Position numbers and translations under genes: made by a program. From positions 1-58,777 of the forward strand of contig CAZECE010000089.1 of NCBI GenBank assembly GCA_964510525.1: 58,777 nucleotides of DNA, in the 5' to 3' direction. The DNA comes from CAZECE01 sp964510525 (GTDB lineage Bacteria > Pseudomonadota > Gammaproteobacteria > Pseudomonadales > JANQJO01). Below the pieces are notes generated by a model. That model saw only the letters and a program-made list of their open reading frames with translations. It did no database searches and was not told the DNA's origin. Positions 17,394 to 26,671 of the stretch are shown one piece after another. Within the stretch, counting starts at the first letter, position 1. The number at the start of each line of letters is the position of its first letter.

Positions 17394-18155
17394 ATGGATT
17401 TAGCAACTCTCATCGGCCTGGTTGGCGCTTTTGCAATTGTATTGCTGGCCATGATATTGGGTGGCAACCCTTTGGTCTTCGTCAACGTGCCCTCGCTGCT
17501 GGTGGTGATGGGCGGAACCGTCTTCGCCGTGCTGATGAAATTCACCCTAGGGCAATTTTTAGGTGCCGTTGGCATTGCCGCCAAAGCCTTCAAATTCAAA
17601 ACCGTCACCCCTCATGACCTTACCGAAGAAGTGATCGGGCTGGCTGACATTGCCCGAAAAGGCGGGTTACTGTCTCTAGAAGGCAAAGAAGTCAGCCATG
17701 AATTTCTTCAAAAAGGCATCACGCTGCTGGTCGATGGCCATGATCCGGACGTGGTACGCGGCCTGATGAACAAAGAGATGAACCAAGCGGTTGACCGTCA
17801 CACCTGGGGCGCCAAAATTTTCAGTGCCATAGGTGATGTCGGGCCTGCGATGGGCATGATTGGGACCCTGATTGGGCTGGTCCAGATGCTCTCCGCAATG
17901 GATGATCCCAAGGCCATCGGCCCTGCAATGGCGGTAGCGCTGCTGACCACGTTGTATGGCGCAATGCTAGCCAACATGTTTGCCCTCCCCGTTGCCGACA
18001 AGCTGAACTTACGCGCCGATGAAGAAAGCCGCATTCAAAGCATGATCATTGATGCCATCACGGGTATTCAAGCAGGACAAAACCCCCGGGTGATCAAAAG
18101 TGTTCTAGAAGCTTACTTACCTGCCTCCAAGCGCCCCGCCGACGAGGACGATTAA
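17394..18155 (+). CDS. pomA: Sodium-type flagellar stator protein PomA (MotA family)
   Basis: PomA and PomB form the ion channel that drives the flagellar motor. The start MDLATLIGLVGAFAIVL is typical of PomA, and four membrane segments are visible, with the cytoplasmic loop between TM2 and TM3 and the conserved GDVGPAMGMIGTLIGLVQML followed by GPAMAVALLTTLYGAMLAN. The length (253 residues) is normal. The start region is partly duplicated 14 bp upstream, giving a second out-of-frame ATGGAT; no clear ribosome site precedes the pomA ATG. It is 17 bp from pomB. Confidence 0.94.
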   Translation: MDLATLIGLVGAFAIVLLAMILGGNPLVFVNVPSLLVVMGGTVFAVLMKFTLGQFLGAVGIAAKAFKFKTVTPHDLTEEVIGLADIARKGGLLSLEGKEVSHEFLQKGITLLVDGHDPDVVRGLMNKEMNQAVDRHTWGAKIFSAIGDVGPAMGMIGTLIGLVQMLSAMDDPKAIGPAMAVALLTTLYGAMLANMFALPVADKLNLRADEESRIQSMIIDAITGIQAGQNPRVIKSVLEAYLPASKRPADEDD

Positions 18156-18172
18156 CCTAAAATCGCCAAGAC

Positions 18173-19222
18173 ATGTCTGAAGAAGAAGAGGAAGGCAAAA
18201 AAAAGGAAGAAGAAAGCGCCGGCGCACCGGCGTGGGTAATGACGTTTGCAGACTTGATGTCTTTGCTGATGTGCTTCTTTGTACTCCTCCTCGCCTTCTC
18301 GGAAATGGACATTTTGAAATACAAGCAGGTAGCCGGTTCCATGTCCGATGCCTTTGGTGTCCAAAACGAAATTAAAATTAAAGACATCCCCAAAGGCACC
18401 AGCATCATTGCTCAAGAATTCAGTGCCGGCCAACCCAAGCGCACCGCGGTGAATGAATTACGTCAAATCACCTCCAGCATCACCAAAAATACCCTAGACG
18501 TCTATTGCGATGAGGGTAAGTCAGACGTCGGCGAACGCCGCCCTTCAGACAACGACGCCCAAACCGACAGCGAGGATCGAAGTGCCGAAGTTGCGCAACT
18601 ACTTTCACTGTCGACCATTGCGCAATCCAACGCGGAACAACTCTCAGAGGGCTTAAACGAACAAATCAGCGAAGGCACGCTCGACGTCAAAGCCATGGGC
18701 ACCCGCGTGGTGATCCGCATTCGCGAGCGCGGGTCTTTTGCATCAGGCTCAGCCGACCTAAAAGCCGAGTTTGTGCCGATCATGGCCGTGATTCGTGAGA
18801 TCACCCGAGACATAGAGGGTATTTTCTCGGTTGAAGGCCACTCAGACGACATCCCGATCAGCACCGCCCGTTTTCGCAGTAACTGGGATTTATCCGCCGC
18901 TCGTGCCGCATCGGTCGCCCAAGAATTGATGCGCGATGATTTGATCGACCCTAGACGCATTACCGTTGTTGGTTATGCCGACACCCGCCCAATGACACCC
19001 AACACCGACCGTAAAGCCCGTTCCAGAAATCGTCGCGTTGAGATTGTCATCGAACAAGGCCAAACTTGGCAGGATCTACAAAAGCAATATTACGAAAGCA
19101 ATGAATATCTCAATGACCAAGATCAAGCAGAAACAGAAGCCATCGTTGAAGAAATCCAAAAGAAAAGCGAATCGGAAGAATTACCTAAACCATTCAACTA
19201 CACAATGGATGAAATTTTTTAA
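18173..19222 (+). CDS. pomB: Flagellar stator protein PomB (MotB family, OmpA-like)
   Basis: A short acidic/basic cytoplasmic start precedes a single membrane helix, WVMTFADLMSLLMCFFVLLLAFSE, whose Asp is the ion-binding residue. The periplasmic plug/linker region ends in an OmpA-like peptidoglycan-binding domain (about residues 180-300), with SVEGHSDDIPISTARFRSNWDLSAARA and GYADTRPMTPN....RSRNRRVEIVI. The length (349 residues) is within the PomB range. It follows pomA closely and precedes a PilZ gene on the same strand. Confidence 0.94.
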   Translation: MSEEEEEGKKKEEESAGAPAWVMTFADLMSLLMCFFVLLLAFSEMDILKYKQVAGSMSDAFGVQNEIKIKDIPKGTSIIAQEFSAGQPKRTAVNELRQITSSITKNTLDVYCDEGKSDVGERRPSDNDAQTDSEDRSAEVAQLLSLSTIAQSNAEQLSEGLNEQISEGTLDVKAMGTRVVIRIRERGSFASGSADLKAEFVPIMAVIREITRDIEGIFSVEGHSDDIPISTARFRSNWDLSAARAASVAQELMRDDLIDPRRITVVGYADTRPMTPNTDRKARSRNRRVEIVIEQGQTWQDLQKQYYESNEYLNDQDQAETEAIVEEIQKKSESEELPKPFNYTMDEIF

Positions 19223-19262
19223 ACCCGAATCATCTCCCACTCAGACGTAAGGGGCCGCCGAC

Positions 19263-19817
19263 ATGAATGATCAAGAAAGAAGACGTTTTGTTCGCATCGA
19301 AGGTAAGCTGAAACTCTGGTATGAACCCATCTCAGAGCAAAACCCAGCGCCAGCCAAACCGACCGAAAGAGACTTGCAAGTAGCCGAATTTGCCAACCTA
19401 GACAACCAGCTGAAGTCAGCTTTGATGGGCTTAATCCAGCATTCACCCAAAACCACCAAAGCACTGGATCTGCTCAACAAAAAACTCAACGCCCTCTACA
19501 CAATCAGCGCACTTACTCACCCTGAACAAGGCTGGCAGCAAGCCGACGTCAACTTAAGCGCCTGCGGCATCAGTTTCTTGGTCCACTCTGCGATAAATGT
19601 TGGTAAAATGCTGCAATTCAAGCTGCAACTCAATGTATTCGGCCAAGTAATTTCAACCCTTGCCAAAGTCGTCGCATGCGAGCCAAATGAGGGTGACCAA
19701 TACACGTTGAGATTGGATTTTATTGACTTAACAGAACAACAAGAAGACACCATTATTCAATATATTTTCCAAGAAGAAAGCGCTCAATTGCGACAAGCGA
19801 AGGCGAATAAAGACTGA
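19263..19817 (+). CDS. PilZ-domain c-di-GMP-binding protein
   Basis: The N-terminal RRRFVRIEGKLKL carries the RxxxR motif and the later NLSACGISF the D/NxSxxG motif of PilZ c-di-GMP receptors. The two are separated by about 80 residues of predicted helix (RDLQVAEFANLDNQLKSAL), an insertion also seen in some single-domain PilZ proteins. AAGGGG lies 9 bases before the ATG. Its position 40 bp after pomB suggests a c-di-GMP-dependent effect on the stator, comparable in concept to YcgR; that role is inferred from context. Confidence 0.85.
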   Translation: MNDQERRRFVRIEGKLKLWYEPISEQNPAPAKPTERDLQVAEFANLDNQLKSALMGLIQHSPKTTKALDLLNKKLNALYTISALTHPEQGWQQADVNLSACGISFLVHSAINVGKMLQFKLQLNVFGQVISTLAKVVACEPNEGDQYTLRLDFIDLTEQQEDTIIQYIFQEESAQLRQAKANKD

Positions 19818-19935
19818 AAAACTCATACCACAAACAAAACCGCTTTATTTACACTCAACAAATACATATACTTTAAAAGTATTTACTATAGAAGTTTTGA
19901 CGATTAAATAACATTAATAATATGAGTATCAAAAA

Positions 19936-20610
19936 ATGACTTTTTCTGTCACATCTAAAACCACACATGATCAGCCAATCAAAAATACTGGCACTGGCGC
20001 GGAAAAACCTACACAGAGCGGCGACGCCCACAAAAAAAGGTTAGATACACCAAATAATGACTTAAAAACTCCGAATCTGCTAAAGAAAAGCTTTTTTCCA
20101 CCCTCCGTTGGCGAAACACCGGATAGCGACGTGGGATACCACTTATCCCACGCCTCGACGCCCGTAGATACCGATAAACCAACTCAGAATAGTAAAACCG
20201 CACCCACGCTACCAGTTTTAGATGACACACAAGAAACCCAACCTATAACGCTTTCACCTAAAAGCTCACAAGCTCAACAAGATCTCGAAGCAGCATCAAC
20301 AGCCATAAATGCATTAGAAAAATTAGCGGAAACAACACATCAATTACTTAAGAAGGCTTCTGCTCGGAAGAAAAAAATCACTTTAGATGATGAGAAATTT
20401 AAAACCTTTACCTTAAAAAAATTAAGTGCCATTACTAAAGACAAACAAGCACCTTCAAAATCCATCGCTAATATCGAAAACACACTAAAAGAAGCTTTTG
20501 ATAAGTTCGAAAAATCTATCAAAGACAATAAGATTAATGATGCTTTTGAAGCATTAGCAACAGCAAAAGTTTTTTTTGAGAGCGTACAACCTCACTCTCG
20601 AGGGTGGTAG
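19936..20610 (+). CDS. Hypothetical protein, disordered N-terminus and helical C-terminus
   Basis: This 224-residue protein is not recognised. The first 120 residues are rich in Thr, Pro, Ser, Lys and Asp and look disordered. The C-terminal part (about 120-215) is helical and Lys-rich (AINALEKLAETTHQLLKKAS, and IANIENTLKEAFDKFEKS). It has no signal peptide or membrane segment. The gene is more AT-rich than its neighbours and has AT-rich flanks. A perfect 8-bp-stem hairpin (GTGGGATA/TATCCCAC, 20131-20151) lies in the coding region. The architecture fits a secreted effector or chaperone-dependent substrate, but nothing shows that directly. Confidence 0.6.
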   Translation: MTFSVTSKTTHDQPIKNTGTGAEKPTQSGDAHKKRLDTPNNDLKTPNLLKKSFFPPSVGETPDSDVGYHLSHASTPVDTDKPTQNSKTAPTLPVLDDTQETQPITLSPKSSQAQQDLEAASTAINALEKLAETTHQLLKKASARKKKITLDDEKFKTFTLKKLSAITKDKQAPSKSIANIENTLKEAFDKFEKSIKDNKINDAFEALATAKVFFESVQPHSRGW

Positions 20611-20784
20611 GAGTTGATCTGTACCCCCAAACTGACTACCTACTGGCGAATAAAGTAGCGTGGAAACTCTGTTATAACCTCATAGCATGACATTATTTGT
20701 TATAAGACTTGCTTCTGATATAGCATCCCTGATAGCTTGCTTTCTTTTTAACCTAACCTACTTCTAACAATAACACTGAAATCT

Positions 20785-21606
20785 ATGACTCAAATGCTAA
20801 GAGCCGCCCGGTCTTTTCAAAGCGGATTCTCACCACTGGTTATTAACAAATTCAGAGCCATGCAAGGCCAACAAAGTCACCAAGAATACGACTCTAAACG
20901 TCTGCTGCATCAATTAGCCAAGCATCAATGCTCTGCAATGATCGCTGGTTTAGCAGAAGCGCCTGTACGCATGCATCTCACTCGTATATTAATATTAAAG
21001 CAGCAGCAAGGCATTCCGCTGAGCCATTTGGGTCTCGGCTCTTTAACTCGAGGCTGCCATCTTACATCGGTGAATACCATAGAGAAAAATCACAACATGG
21101 ATCAAAAACTGAAAACCCCTTTCAGCGCACTCACATCCGCCGTATTCTTTTTAGGCATGAATGCCATTCTATCTAACAAGTCTTTCATCCAAACCAAAAG
21201 CACCCTTCAAAAAGGCCTTTTGCCGACGTTTTTTATTGAACTTAATTTTTTGGCATCTCTCACTCACTTCAAACCCAAAGTAGAACAGCAATTATCTGAA
21301 CAATGTCCTAGCCTACCAAGCTCAGCCACAAACACCTTGGCCAGTGCCCTAGCGGCACTACCTGGCGCTTTAATTACTCATCCACTGTATAACGCCATGT
21401 TTAACGTCATCAAAACCAATGGCGAAAAAACCGTACACCAAACCTTTAACGAATGGTGCACCGCTGAAAAAGACATGGCCTCACAAGCAAAACACATGGC
21501 TAAAAGTGCCTTTATGCATAATTTCCCTGCCCGCATGCTGATTCTGACTTACTCACTCACAACCATCAAAAGCATCACCAACTACCTCGACCATCCAAGC
21601 CGTTAA
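20785..21606 (+). CDS. Divergent mitochondrial-carrier-like protein
   Basis: A 273-residue protein with repeated hydrophobic segments and no bacterial signature. Three stretches echo the mitochondrial carrier family repeat: AGLAEAPVRMHLTRILILKQ, LAALPGALITHPLYNAMFN followed by VIKTNGEKTVHQTFNEW, and FMHNFPARMLILTYSLTTIK. The usual PxDxxKxR motif is only partly kept (EAPVRMHLTR, THPLYNAMFN), so any relation is distant. The N-terminus, MTQMLRAARSFQSGF onward, has no acidic residue before position 34 and four basic ones, like a mitochondrial presequence. Legionella delivers a carrier-family effector (LncP) to host mitochondria; an analogous role here is speculative. Confidence 0.6.
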   Translation: MTQMLRAARSFQSGFSPLVINKFRAMQGQQSHQEYDSKRLLHQLAKHQCSAMIAGLAEAPVRMHLTRILILKQQQGIPLSHLGLGSLTRGCHLTSVNTIEKNHNMDQKLKTPFSALTSAVFFLGMNAILSNKSFIQTKSTLQKGLLPTFFIELNFLASLTHFKPKVEQQLSEQCPSLPSSATNTLASALAALPGALITHPLYNAMFNVIKTNGEKTVHQTFNEWCTAEKDMASQAKHMAKSAFMHNFPARMLILTYSLTTIKSITNYLDHPSR

Positions 21607-22003
21607 CACCCAATTCAGTCAAGTGCCAAATAAATTTTTCATTGTCGGCGCGATCTCCGCTCTTTGTTCATCATACTTCAACAGCGACGGAAATTTCAGG
21701 TTGAACAATGTCAGCCCTGACATCAAAATATCATCGATCGGGATAGCGGTTTTACCAGCCCCACAAGGGAATTTTTTGAAGGTCGTGAAAAAGGACATTC
21801 CCATTCGGGAGAGCATGGTGGCCTAGGCCCAAAAAATCTCGTACACACCGTAAAACACACCGATTTAAAAGCACTCGAATACTTTGAACAACAGATTACG
21901 CAATACAATCCGGATCACGTCTTACAAAAAGCGGGCGTACGGAAATTTCTGCATGAACTGAATCAAAGGCGGAACCGTCTAAAATAAACGGGCTCCCATC
22001 ACT
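21607..22003. other. Intergenic region holding a gene remnant
   Basis: About 400 bp between convergent genes. The right-hand two thirds carry a coding-like fragment (listed separately). The left part shows only short frames broken by stops. No terminator was recognised for either flanking gene. Confidence 0.5.
21721..21987 (+). pseudogene. 3' remnant of an unidentified gene
   Basis: An open frame of 88 codons runs from a TGA at 21718 to a TAA at 21985 with no ATG, GTG or TTG start. The translation has natural protein character: RDSGFTSPTREFFEGREKGH, a SGEHGGLGPKN turn, then a charged helical C-terminus (LKALEYFEQQITQYNPDHVL...RKFLHELNQRR). Upstream of the TGA the same frame stays open for about 70 bp. 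The simplest reading is the 3' end of a decayed gene. The family is not recognised. Confidence 0.5.
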
Positions 22004-23029
22004 TCAATGCCGCACATTCGTGCTGGTAAAAATTCTTTGGGCATTTTGCGCCTTAAAAGCTTCAAAACGCGTTCCATCCTCTCTTAGCGGGCGTTCGGCT
22101 AATTCAATAAATCCACCCGGTATTGAAAGCTCGGCATCGGCAAACTCGACCGTTACATTTGGAGCAACAATCGAAGACTGAAGCAGCCCCTCCTCTCGCT
22201 TACCTTTGATCTCCCCGCCATCGGTATTAAGCTCATACCCCTTATTACTCAGGAATGCATTGACTTTAGAAATGTCTTCAAAATGCTCAAGGTCGTGAAC
22301 ACTAATGGTGACATGATTTGGCTTATAACCATGCGCTATCGTCCAAGCAGCGTACTCAGACTCAGCCCTTAACATCTGATACTGTTCTACGGTGACAGGA
22401 GACCAAAGCCGCCCTGAAGTTAAAAAATTCTCATCCTGCAAGACACCCTCCGGGACAGATGCCAAAGCGCTACGAACGATGGCTTGATGTTGTCGAGGTA
22501 ACTCATCAAGCAATAATTCACTCACAAAGATTTTCATCTGCTGACCCGGACTTTCAAAGTGCTGTGCTTTCAAATGCAGTGATGGAAACTGATACCCCTC
22601 TTGAGGGCCAGCAAGTTGATAGCCAAACCGCTTTAGGTAAGCGGCAATTGCATCAAGCCCCACGGCTTCATCGCTGAACGTTCTAAAAGCCACGTGATCA
22701 TTAACCACATGATGCTCTCCCGCTTGTTTAAACAGTGTCATGACCGGCCCGACGTCAGGGCAAAATGCCCTGTGACTCTCAGCAATCGAATGAGCAAACG
22801 CATCCGTTTTGCTCAATGAACCTCTCATGGTAGAAAATGAACATGTGATAGTAGAAAAAGCAGCCGCCTGCAATGGAAAACCAGATGGCGACCGACCAAT
22901 ACCTGGCAGATTACTGGACCCAATGCGAGCAGATAGGGCCATAACTTCTTTTAGCGGTTTCTGTGCGACCCGTGCTTTCAACTGTTTAAGTTGTGGCCTT
23001 ACCGCCCCCTGCTTCAAAACACCGTACAT
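22004..23029 (-). CDS. DUF1338 (2-oxoadipate dioxygenase/decarboxylase-like) protein
   Basis: The C-terminal 250 residues match DUF1338, the VOC-related fold of HglS-type 2-oxoadipate dioxygenase/decarboxylases: VNDHVAFRTFSDEAVGLDAI, PNHVTISVHDLEHFEDI, and VEFADAELSIPGGFIELAER. The two His and the Glu/Asp positions that would bind Fe(II) are present in these motifs. About 80 residues precede the domain, which is unusual; they are basic, Ser/Ala-rich and free of acidic residues up to residue 28. The ATG at 23029 has AGGGG 8 bases upstream and is preferred over a GTG at 23059. The substrate in this organism is unknown. Confidence 0.8.
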   Translation of the reverse strand: MYGVLKQGAVRPQLKQLKARVAQKPLKEVMALSARIGSSNLPGIGRSPSGFPLQAAAFSTITCSFSTMRGSLSKTDAFAHSIAESHRAFCPDVGPVMTLFKQAGEHHVVNDHVAFRTFSDEAVGLDAIAAYLKRFGYQLAGPQEGYQFPSLHLKAQHFESPGQQMKIFVSELLLDELPRQHQAIVRSALASVPEGVLQDENFLTSGRLWSPVTVEQYQMLRAESEYAAWTIAHGYKPNHVTISVHDLEHFEDISKVNAFLSNKGYELNTDGGEIKGKREEGLLQSSIVAPNVTVEFADAELSIPGGFIELAERPLREDGTRFEAFKAQNAQRIFTSTNVRH

Positions 23030-23226
23030 TTGATCACCCCTTATCAAGTCGTAAGGCACGGGAGGTTAGCATCAAACTAAATAGGATGAAAACACTGACA
23101 GGCCACACAATGGATGACCTGACAAGTTCTGGATAACTCAGCAATCACTCACTAGGTCTGGTTTTGCCCCCCAGCAAAGGGTGTGCAATACTTACCGACC
23201 TTTAAATGACATACCTTTATTTAGCA

Positions 23227-26031
23227 ATGGAAAAAACCTTTAACCCCCACGCCATCGAAGCCCATTGGTACCAAACCTGGGAATCCCAAGGCCTGTTTAC
23301 AGCGCCCAAGCTAACCGAACACAACGCCGACAACGCGCCCTTCGCGATCATGATTCCGCCACCTAACGTCACCGGCAGCTTGCATATGGGTCATGCGTTT
23401 CAGGCCACCTTGATTGACACCTTAATGCGGTTTCATCGCATGCGCGGACGCCCCACACTGTGGCAAATGGGTACAGACCATGCAGGCATCGCCACGCAAA
23501 TGGTGGTGGAGCGTCAGTTGGCTGAGAAAGAACAAACTCGTCAAGAACTGGGACGAGACGCATTCATTGACGAAGTGTGGCGCTGGAAAGCCGAATCAGG
23601 CAACACCATCAGCCAACAATTGCGCCGCATGGGAGCATCGCTGGACTGGTCTCGCGAGCGTTTTACAATGGACGAAGGCTTTTCCAATGCCGTCATTAAA
23701 GTATTCGTCCAACTCTATAACGATGGCCTGATTTACCGTGGCAAACGCTTAGTCAACTGGGACACCCAGCTGAAAACCGCTATTTCTGATCTTGAAGTCA
23801 TTACTGAAGAAGAAGCTGGCCATCTGTGGCATTTTAAATACCCAATCAAAGACTCCGACGAACACATCGTCATTGCCACCACTCGCCCGGAAACGCTCTT
23901 AGGGGATACCGCCGTTGCGGTGAATCCCAACGACGAGCGTTACCAACACCTAATCGGCAAAACCATTTTATTACCTTTAACCGATCGCGAAATCCCCATC
24001 ATCAGCGACGACTATGTGGATCCCGAATTTGGTACCGGCTGCGTTAAAATCACCCCAGCCCACGACTTTAACGATTTCGCGATGGGGCAACGACACAGCT
24101 TACCCAGCATCAATATCCTGAACCGCGATGGCACCTTAAACGATCAAGTACCCGAGCCTTATCAACAATTGGATCGCTTTGCGGCCCGCAAGCAAATCAT
24201 CGACGATTTAACAGCGCTTGGGTTAGTCGAAAAAATCGAAGACTACCGCCACCCGATTCCAAGAGGCGATCGCTCGGGGACTGTAATCGAGCCCTTCTTA
24301 ACCGAACAGTGGTACGTCAAAACCGACGAGCTCGCAAAGCCCGCCATTGAAGCCGTAGAACAAGGCCAGATTGAATTTGTTCCCAAAAACTGGGAAAACA
24401 CCTACTTTGCGTGGATGCGAGACATTCAAGACTGGTGCATCAGTCGGCAGCTGTGGTGGGGGCACCGCATTCCCGCCTGGTACGACGACCAAGGCAATAT
24501 TTATGTCGGTGAAACCGAAGCCGCCATTCGCAGCCAACACGACTTATCGCCTGACATTGCTTTAAAGCAAGACGATGACGTTTTAGACACCTGGTTCTCC
24601 TCCGCATTATGGACCTTTGGCACCTTAGAGTGGCCAAATATGCCCAAAGAGCTGCGTGGCTACCACCCAACGTCAGTTTTGGTCACCGGTTTTGACATTA
24701 TTTTCTTTTGGGTCGCCCGCATGATCATGATGACCCTAAAACTGACCGACGAGATTCCCTTTGAAAAAGTCTATGTACACGGCTTGGTGCGAGACGCCGA
24801 AGGTCAGAAGATGTCTAAATCCAAAGGCAATGTCCTGGACCCGATAGACATCATCGATGGTATTGAACTCGAGCCACTCATCGCCAAGCGCACCCGCGGC
24901 ATGATGCAACCGCACCTTAAAGAAAAAATCACCAAACAAACCAAAAAGCAGTTTCCCGATGGCATTGATGCCTATGGCACAGACGCCCTGAGATTTACCT
25001 TTTTATCGCTGGCCTCCACCGGACGTGACGTGCAATTCGATATCAGCCGCTTGGCGGGCTATCGCAATTTTTGCAACAAGCTCTGGAATGCGGCGCGCTT
25101 CGTGTTAATGAATACTGAAGACCTACCTGAAAACGTCTCCGCTGAGCAAGGCCATAGTGCAGAGAGCAGCACACATCCTGTTGATCAATGGATCTGGCAA
25201 CGACTTTTTACCACCAGCGACACTCTGTGCCAACATTTCGAACAATACCGTTTTGATTTGGCCGCCCAAGCACTGTATGACTTTGTTTGGGAAGACTTCT
25301 GCGACTGGTATCTCGAACTTTGCAAAGTTCGCCTCTACCAATCGGAAGACGAAACAGCAAAGAACACCCTGAAACATAATTTGAATCTGCTCTTAGAACA
25401 CATTCTAAGATTGACTCATCCGATGTTACCGTTCATTTCAGAAGAAATTTGGCAACAACTGAAAAAGCCATTAAACCTGGCTGAACATTCCATTTTAAAC
25501 ACGCAATTCCCTGCAGCCCCCTCTCATTTACACACAGAAAAGAGCACAAGCGATATTGAGTGGGTCAAAGAATTTGTCGGTAAAGTCCGCTTGATGCGCA
25601 GCGAAATTCTGATCCCCCCAGGGCAGAAAATCACCCTGATCTTAAAAGGCGGCTCCAGCGAAGACAGAACTCGACTCAATACCTTTGAAAAAGAAATCCA
25701 TCAACTCGCGAAAATCAGTGAAATCAGCTGGCTTACCCATGACGAAAAAGCCCCAAATGCGTTAACCCAATGGCTTCAGGACTTGGAGATCAACCTCCCG
25801 ATCAAAGGCTTGTTGGATATAGAGGCTGAAATCACTAAGCTCAACAAACAGCAAAACCAAATCGAGCAAGACATCAAACGCGTAACCGGCAAACTGAACA
25901 ACCCTAAGTTTACCGCTAAAGCCCCAGCCGACGTGGTTGCCAAAGAGCAACAAAAACAACACGACTTAGAGCAGCAAAAAACGCAAATTTCCCAGCGCAT
26001 CGAGATGCTCAGTGCGGCCAAAAGCGAATAA
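23227..26031 (+). CDS. valS: Valyl-tRNA synthetase
   Basis: ValS charges tRNA-Val and edits misactivated threonine. It has the class I HIGH motif as HMGH in NVTGSLHMGHAFQ, the CP1 editing domain (about 190-330, TTRPETLLGDTAV), KMSKS (about residues 528-532), an anticodon-binding domain, and the C-terminal coiled-coil arm (LNKQQNQIEQDIKRVTGKL). The length is normal. The ATG at 23227 gives the usual start MEKTFNPHAIEAHWY; an upstream ATG at 23206 adds seven residues. A segment after KMSKS (about 545-575, LIAKRTRGMMQPHLKEKI) is the insertion common in gammaproteobacterial ValS. Confidence 0.97.
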   Translation: MEKTFNPHAIEAHWYQTWESQGLFTAPKLTEHNADNAPFAIMIPPPNVTGSLHMGHAFQATLIDTLMRFHRMRGRPTLWQMGTDHAGIATQMVVERQLAEKEQTRQELGRDAFIDEVWRWKAESGNTISQQLRRMGASLDWSRERFTMDEGFSNAVIKVFVQLYNDGLIYRGKRLVNWDTQLKTAISDLEVITEEEAGHLWHFKYPIKDSDEHIVIATTRPETLLGDTAVAVNPNDERYQHLIGKTILLPLTDREIPIISDDYVDPEFGTGCVKITPAHDFNDFAMGQRHSLPSINILNRDGTLNDQVPEPYQQLDRFAARKQIIDDLTALGLVEKIEDYRHPIPRGDRSGTVIEPFLTEQWYVKTDELAKPAIEAVEQGQIEFVPKNWENTYFAWMRDIQDWCISRQLWWGHRIPAWYDDQGNIYVGETEAAIRSQHDLSPDIALKQDDDVLDTWFSSALWTFGTLEWPNMPKELRGYHPTSVLVTGFDIIFFWVARMIMMTLKLTDEIPFEKVYVHGLVRDAEGQKMSKSKGNVLDPIDIIDGIELEPLIAKRTRGMMQPHLKEKITKQTKKQFPDGIDAYGTDALRFTFLSLASTGRDVQFDISRLAGYRNFCNKLWNAARFVLMNTEDLPENVSAEQGHSAESSTHPVDQWIWQRLFTTSDTLCQHFEQYRFDLAAQALYDFVWEDFCDWYLELCKVRLYQSEDETAKNTLKHNLNLLLEHILRLTHPMLPFISEEIWQQLKKPLNLAEHSILNTQFPAAPSHLHTEKSTSDIEWVKEFVGKVRLMRSEILIPPGQKITLILKGGSSEDRTRLNTFEKEIHQLAKISEISWLTHDEKAPNALTQWLQDLEINLPIKGLLDIEAEITKLNKQQNQIEQDIKRVTGKLNNPKFTAKAPADVVAKEQQKQHDLEQQKTQISQRIEMLSAAKSE

Positions 26032-26671
26032 ACCTTTTCAGGGTGGATGGCTATGGCTGCAACGATCACAGCTGAATCTGGGCTTGGCTTTGCTCTGCGG
26101 CCTACTCTTTGGCTTAGAACAAGCGGGTCTGCTCCCGCAACTGCAGTGGTTAGCCCTTCAGCCCGAACTCATTCGAACCGATAACGCCTGGTGGCAACTG
26201 ATCACCGGGAATTTCGTTCACTTTACACCCCACCATTTGTTTTGGAATCTCGGCGCTCTCCTCATATTGACGCTATTGTTTGAAACGGAACAACGCTGGA
26301 AAGAAGACGCCTTATTTCTGATGAGTGGCGCTCTGTTTATCGGCAGCTTGCTGTATTTAACCGTGTCCGAGCTGAGCCAATACCGTGGGCTTTCTGGCCT
26401 ACTCTACGGCTATACTGTTTTCTATGCGTTAAAAATTTATGGCAAAGAAAAAAAACTGTGTTTAGCGTTAATGCTGTTCATCACCGCCCGGCTGCTGTGG
26501 CAGCACAGCCCTTGGTTTGACCAAAGCGCCTCAATCGACACACTGGGCGGCAAGGTTAGCACAGAAGCCCACCTGTTCGGTTATCTTTTCGGCTGCTTAG
26601 GCTACTCAGGTTTAAGGTTCTTTAGTCTTATAAAGTCGAAACGTGATACATCCACTTCAGTAGGTGCTTGA
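26012..26671 (+). CDS. rrtA: Rhombosortase-type rhomboid protease
   Basis: An intramembrane serine protease with about six hydrophobic segments. It shows the rhomboid-type WQLITGNFVHFTPHHLFWNL, the catalytic Ser in RGLSGLLYG, and the catalytic His in EAHLFGYLFG. The compact size (219 residues) and these motif variants match rhombosortase, which processes proteins bearing C-terminal GlyGly-CTERM tails in type II secretion-positive bacteria. No GlyGly-CTERM substrate is visible in this window. The start appears to be a GTG inside the last 20 bp of valS, so the two are translationally coupled. Its 3' end overlaps the convergent serine hydrolase by 44 bp. Confidence 0.85.
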   Translation: MRPKANKPFQGGWLWLQRSQLNLGLALLCGLLFGLEQAGLLPQLQWLALQPELIRTDNAWWQLITGNFVHFTPHHLFWNLGALLILTLLFETEQRWKEDALFLMSGALFIGSLLYLTVSELSQYRGLSGLLYGYTVFYALKIYGKEKKLCLALMLFITARLLWQHSPWFDQSASIDTLGGKVSTEAHLFGYLFGCLGYSGLRFFSLIKSKRDTSTSVGA

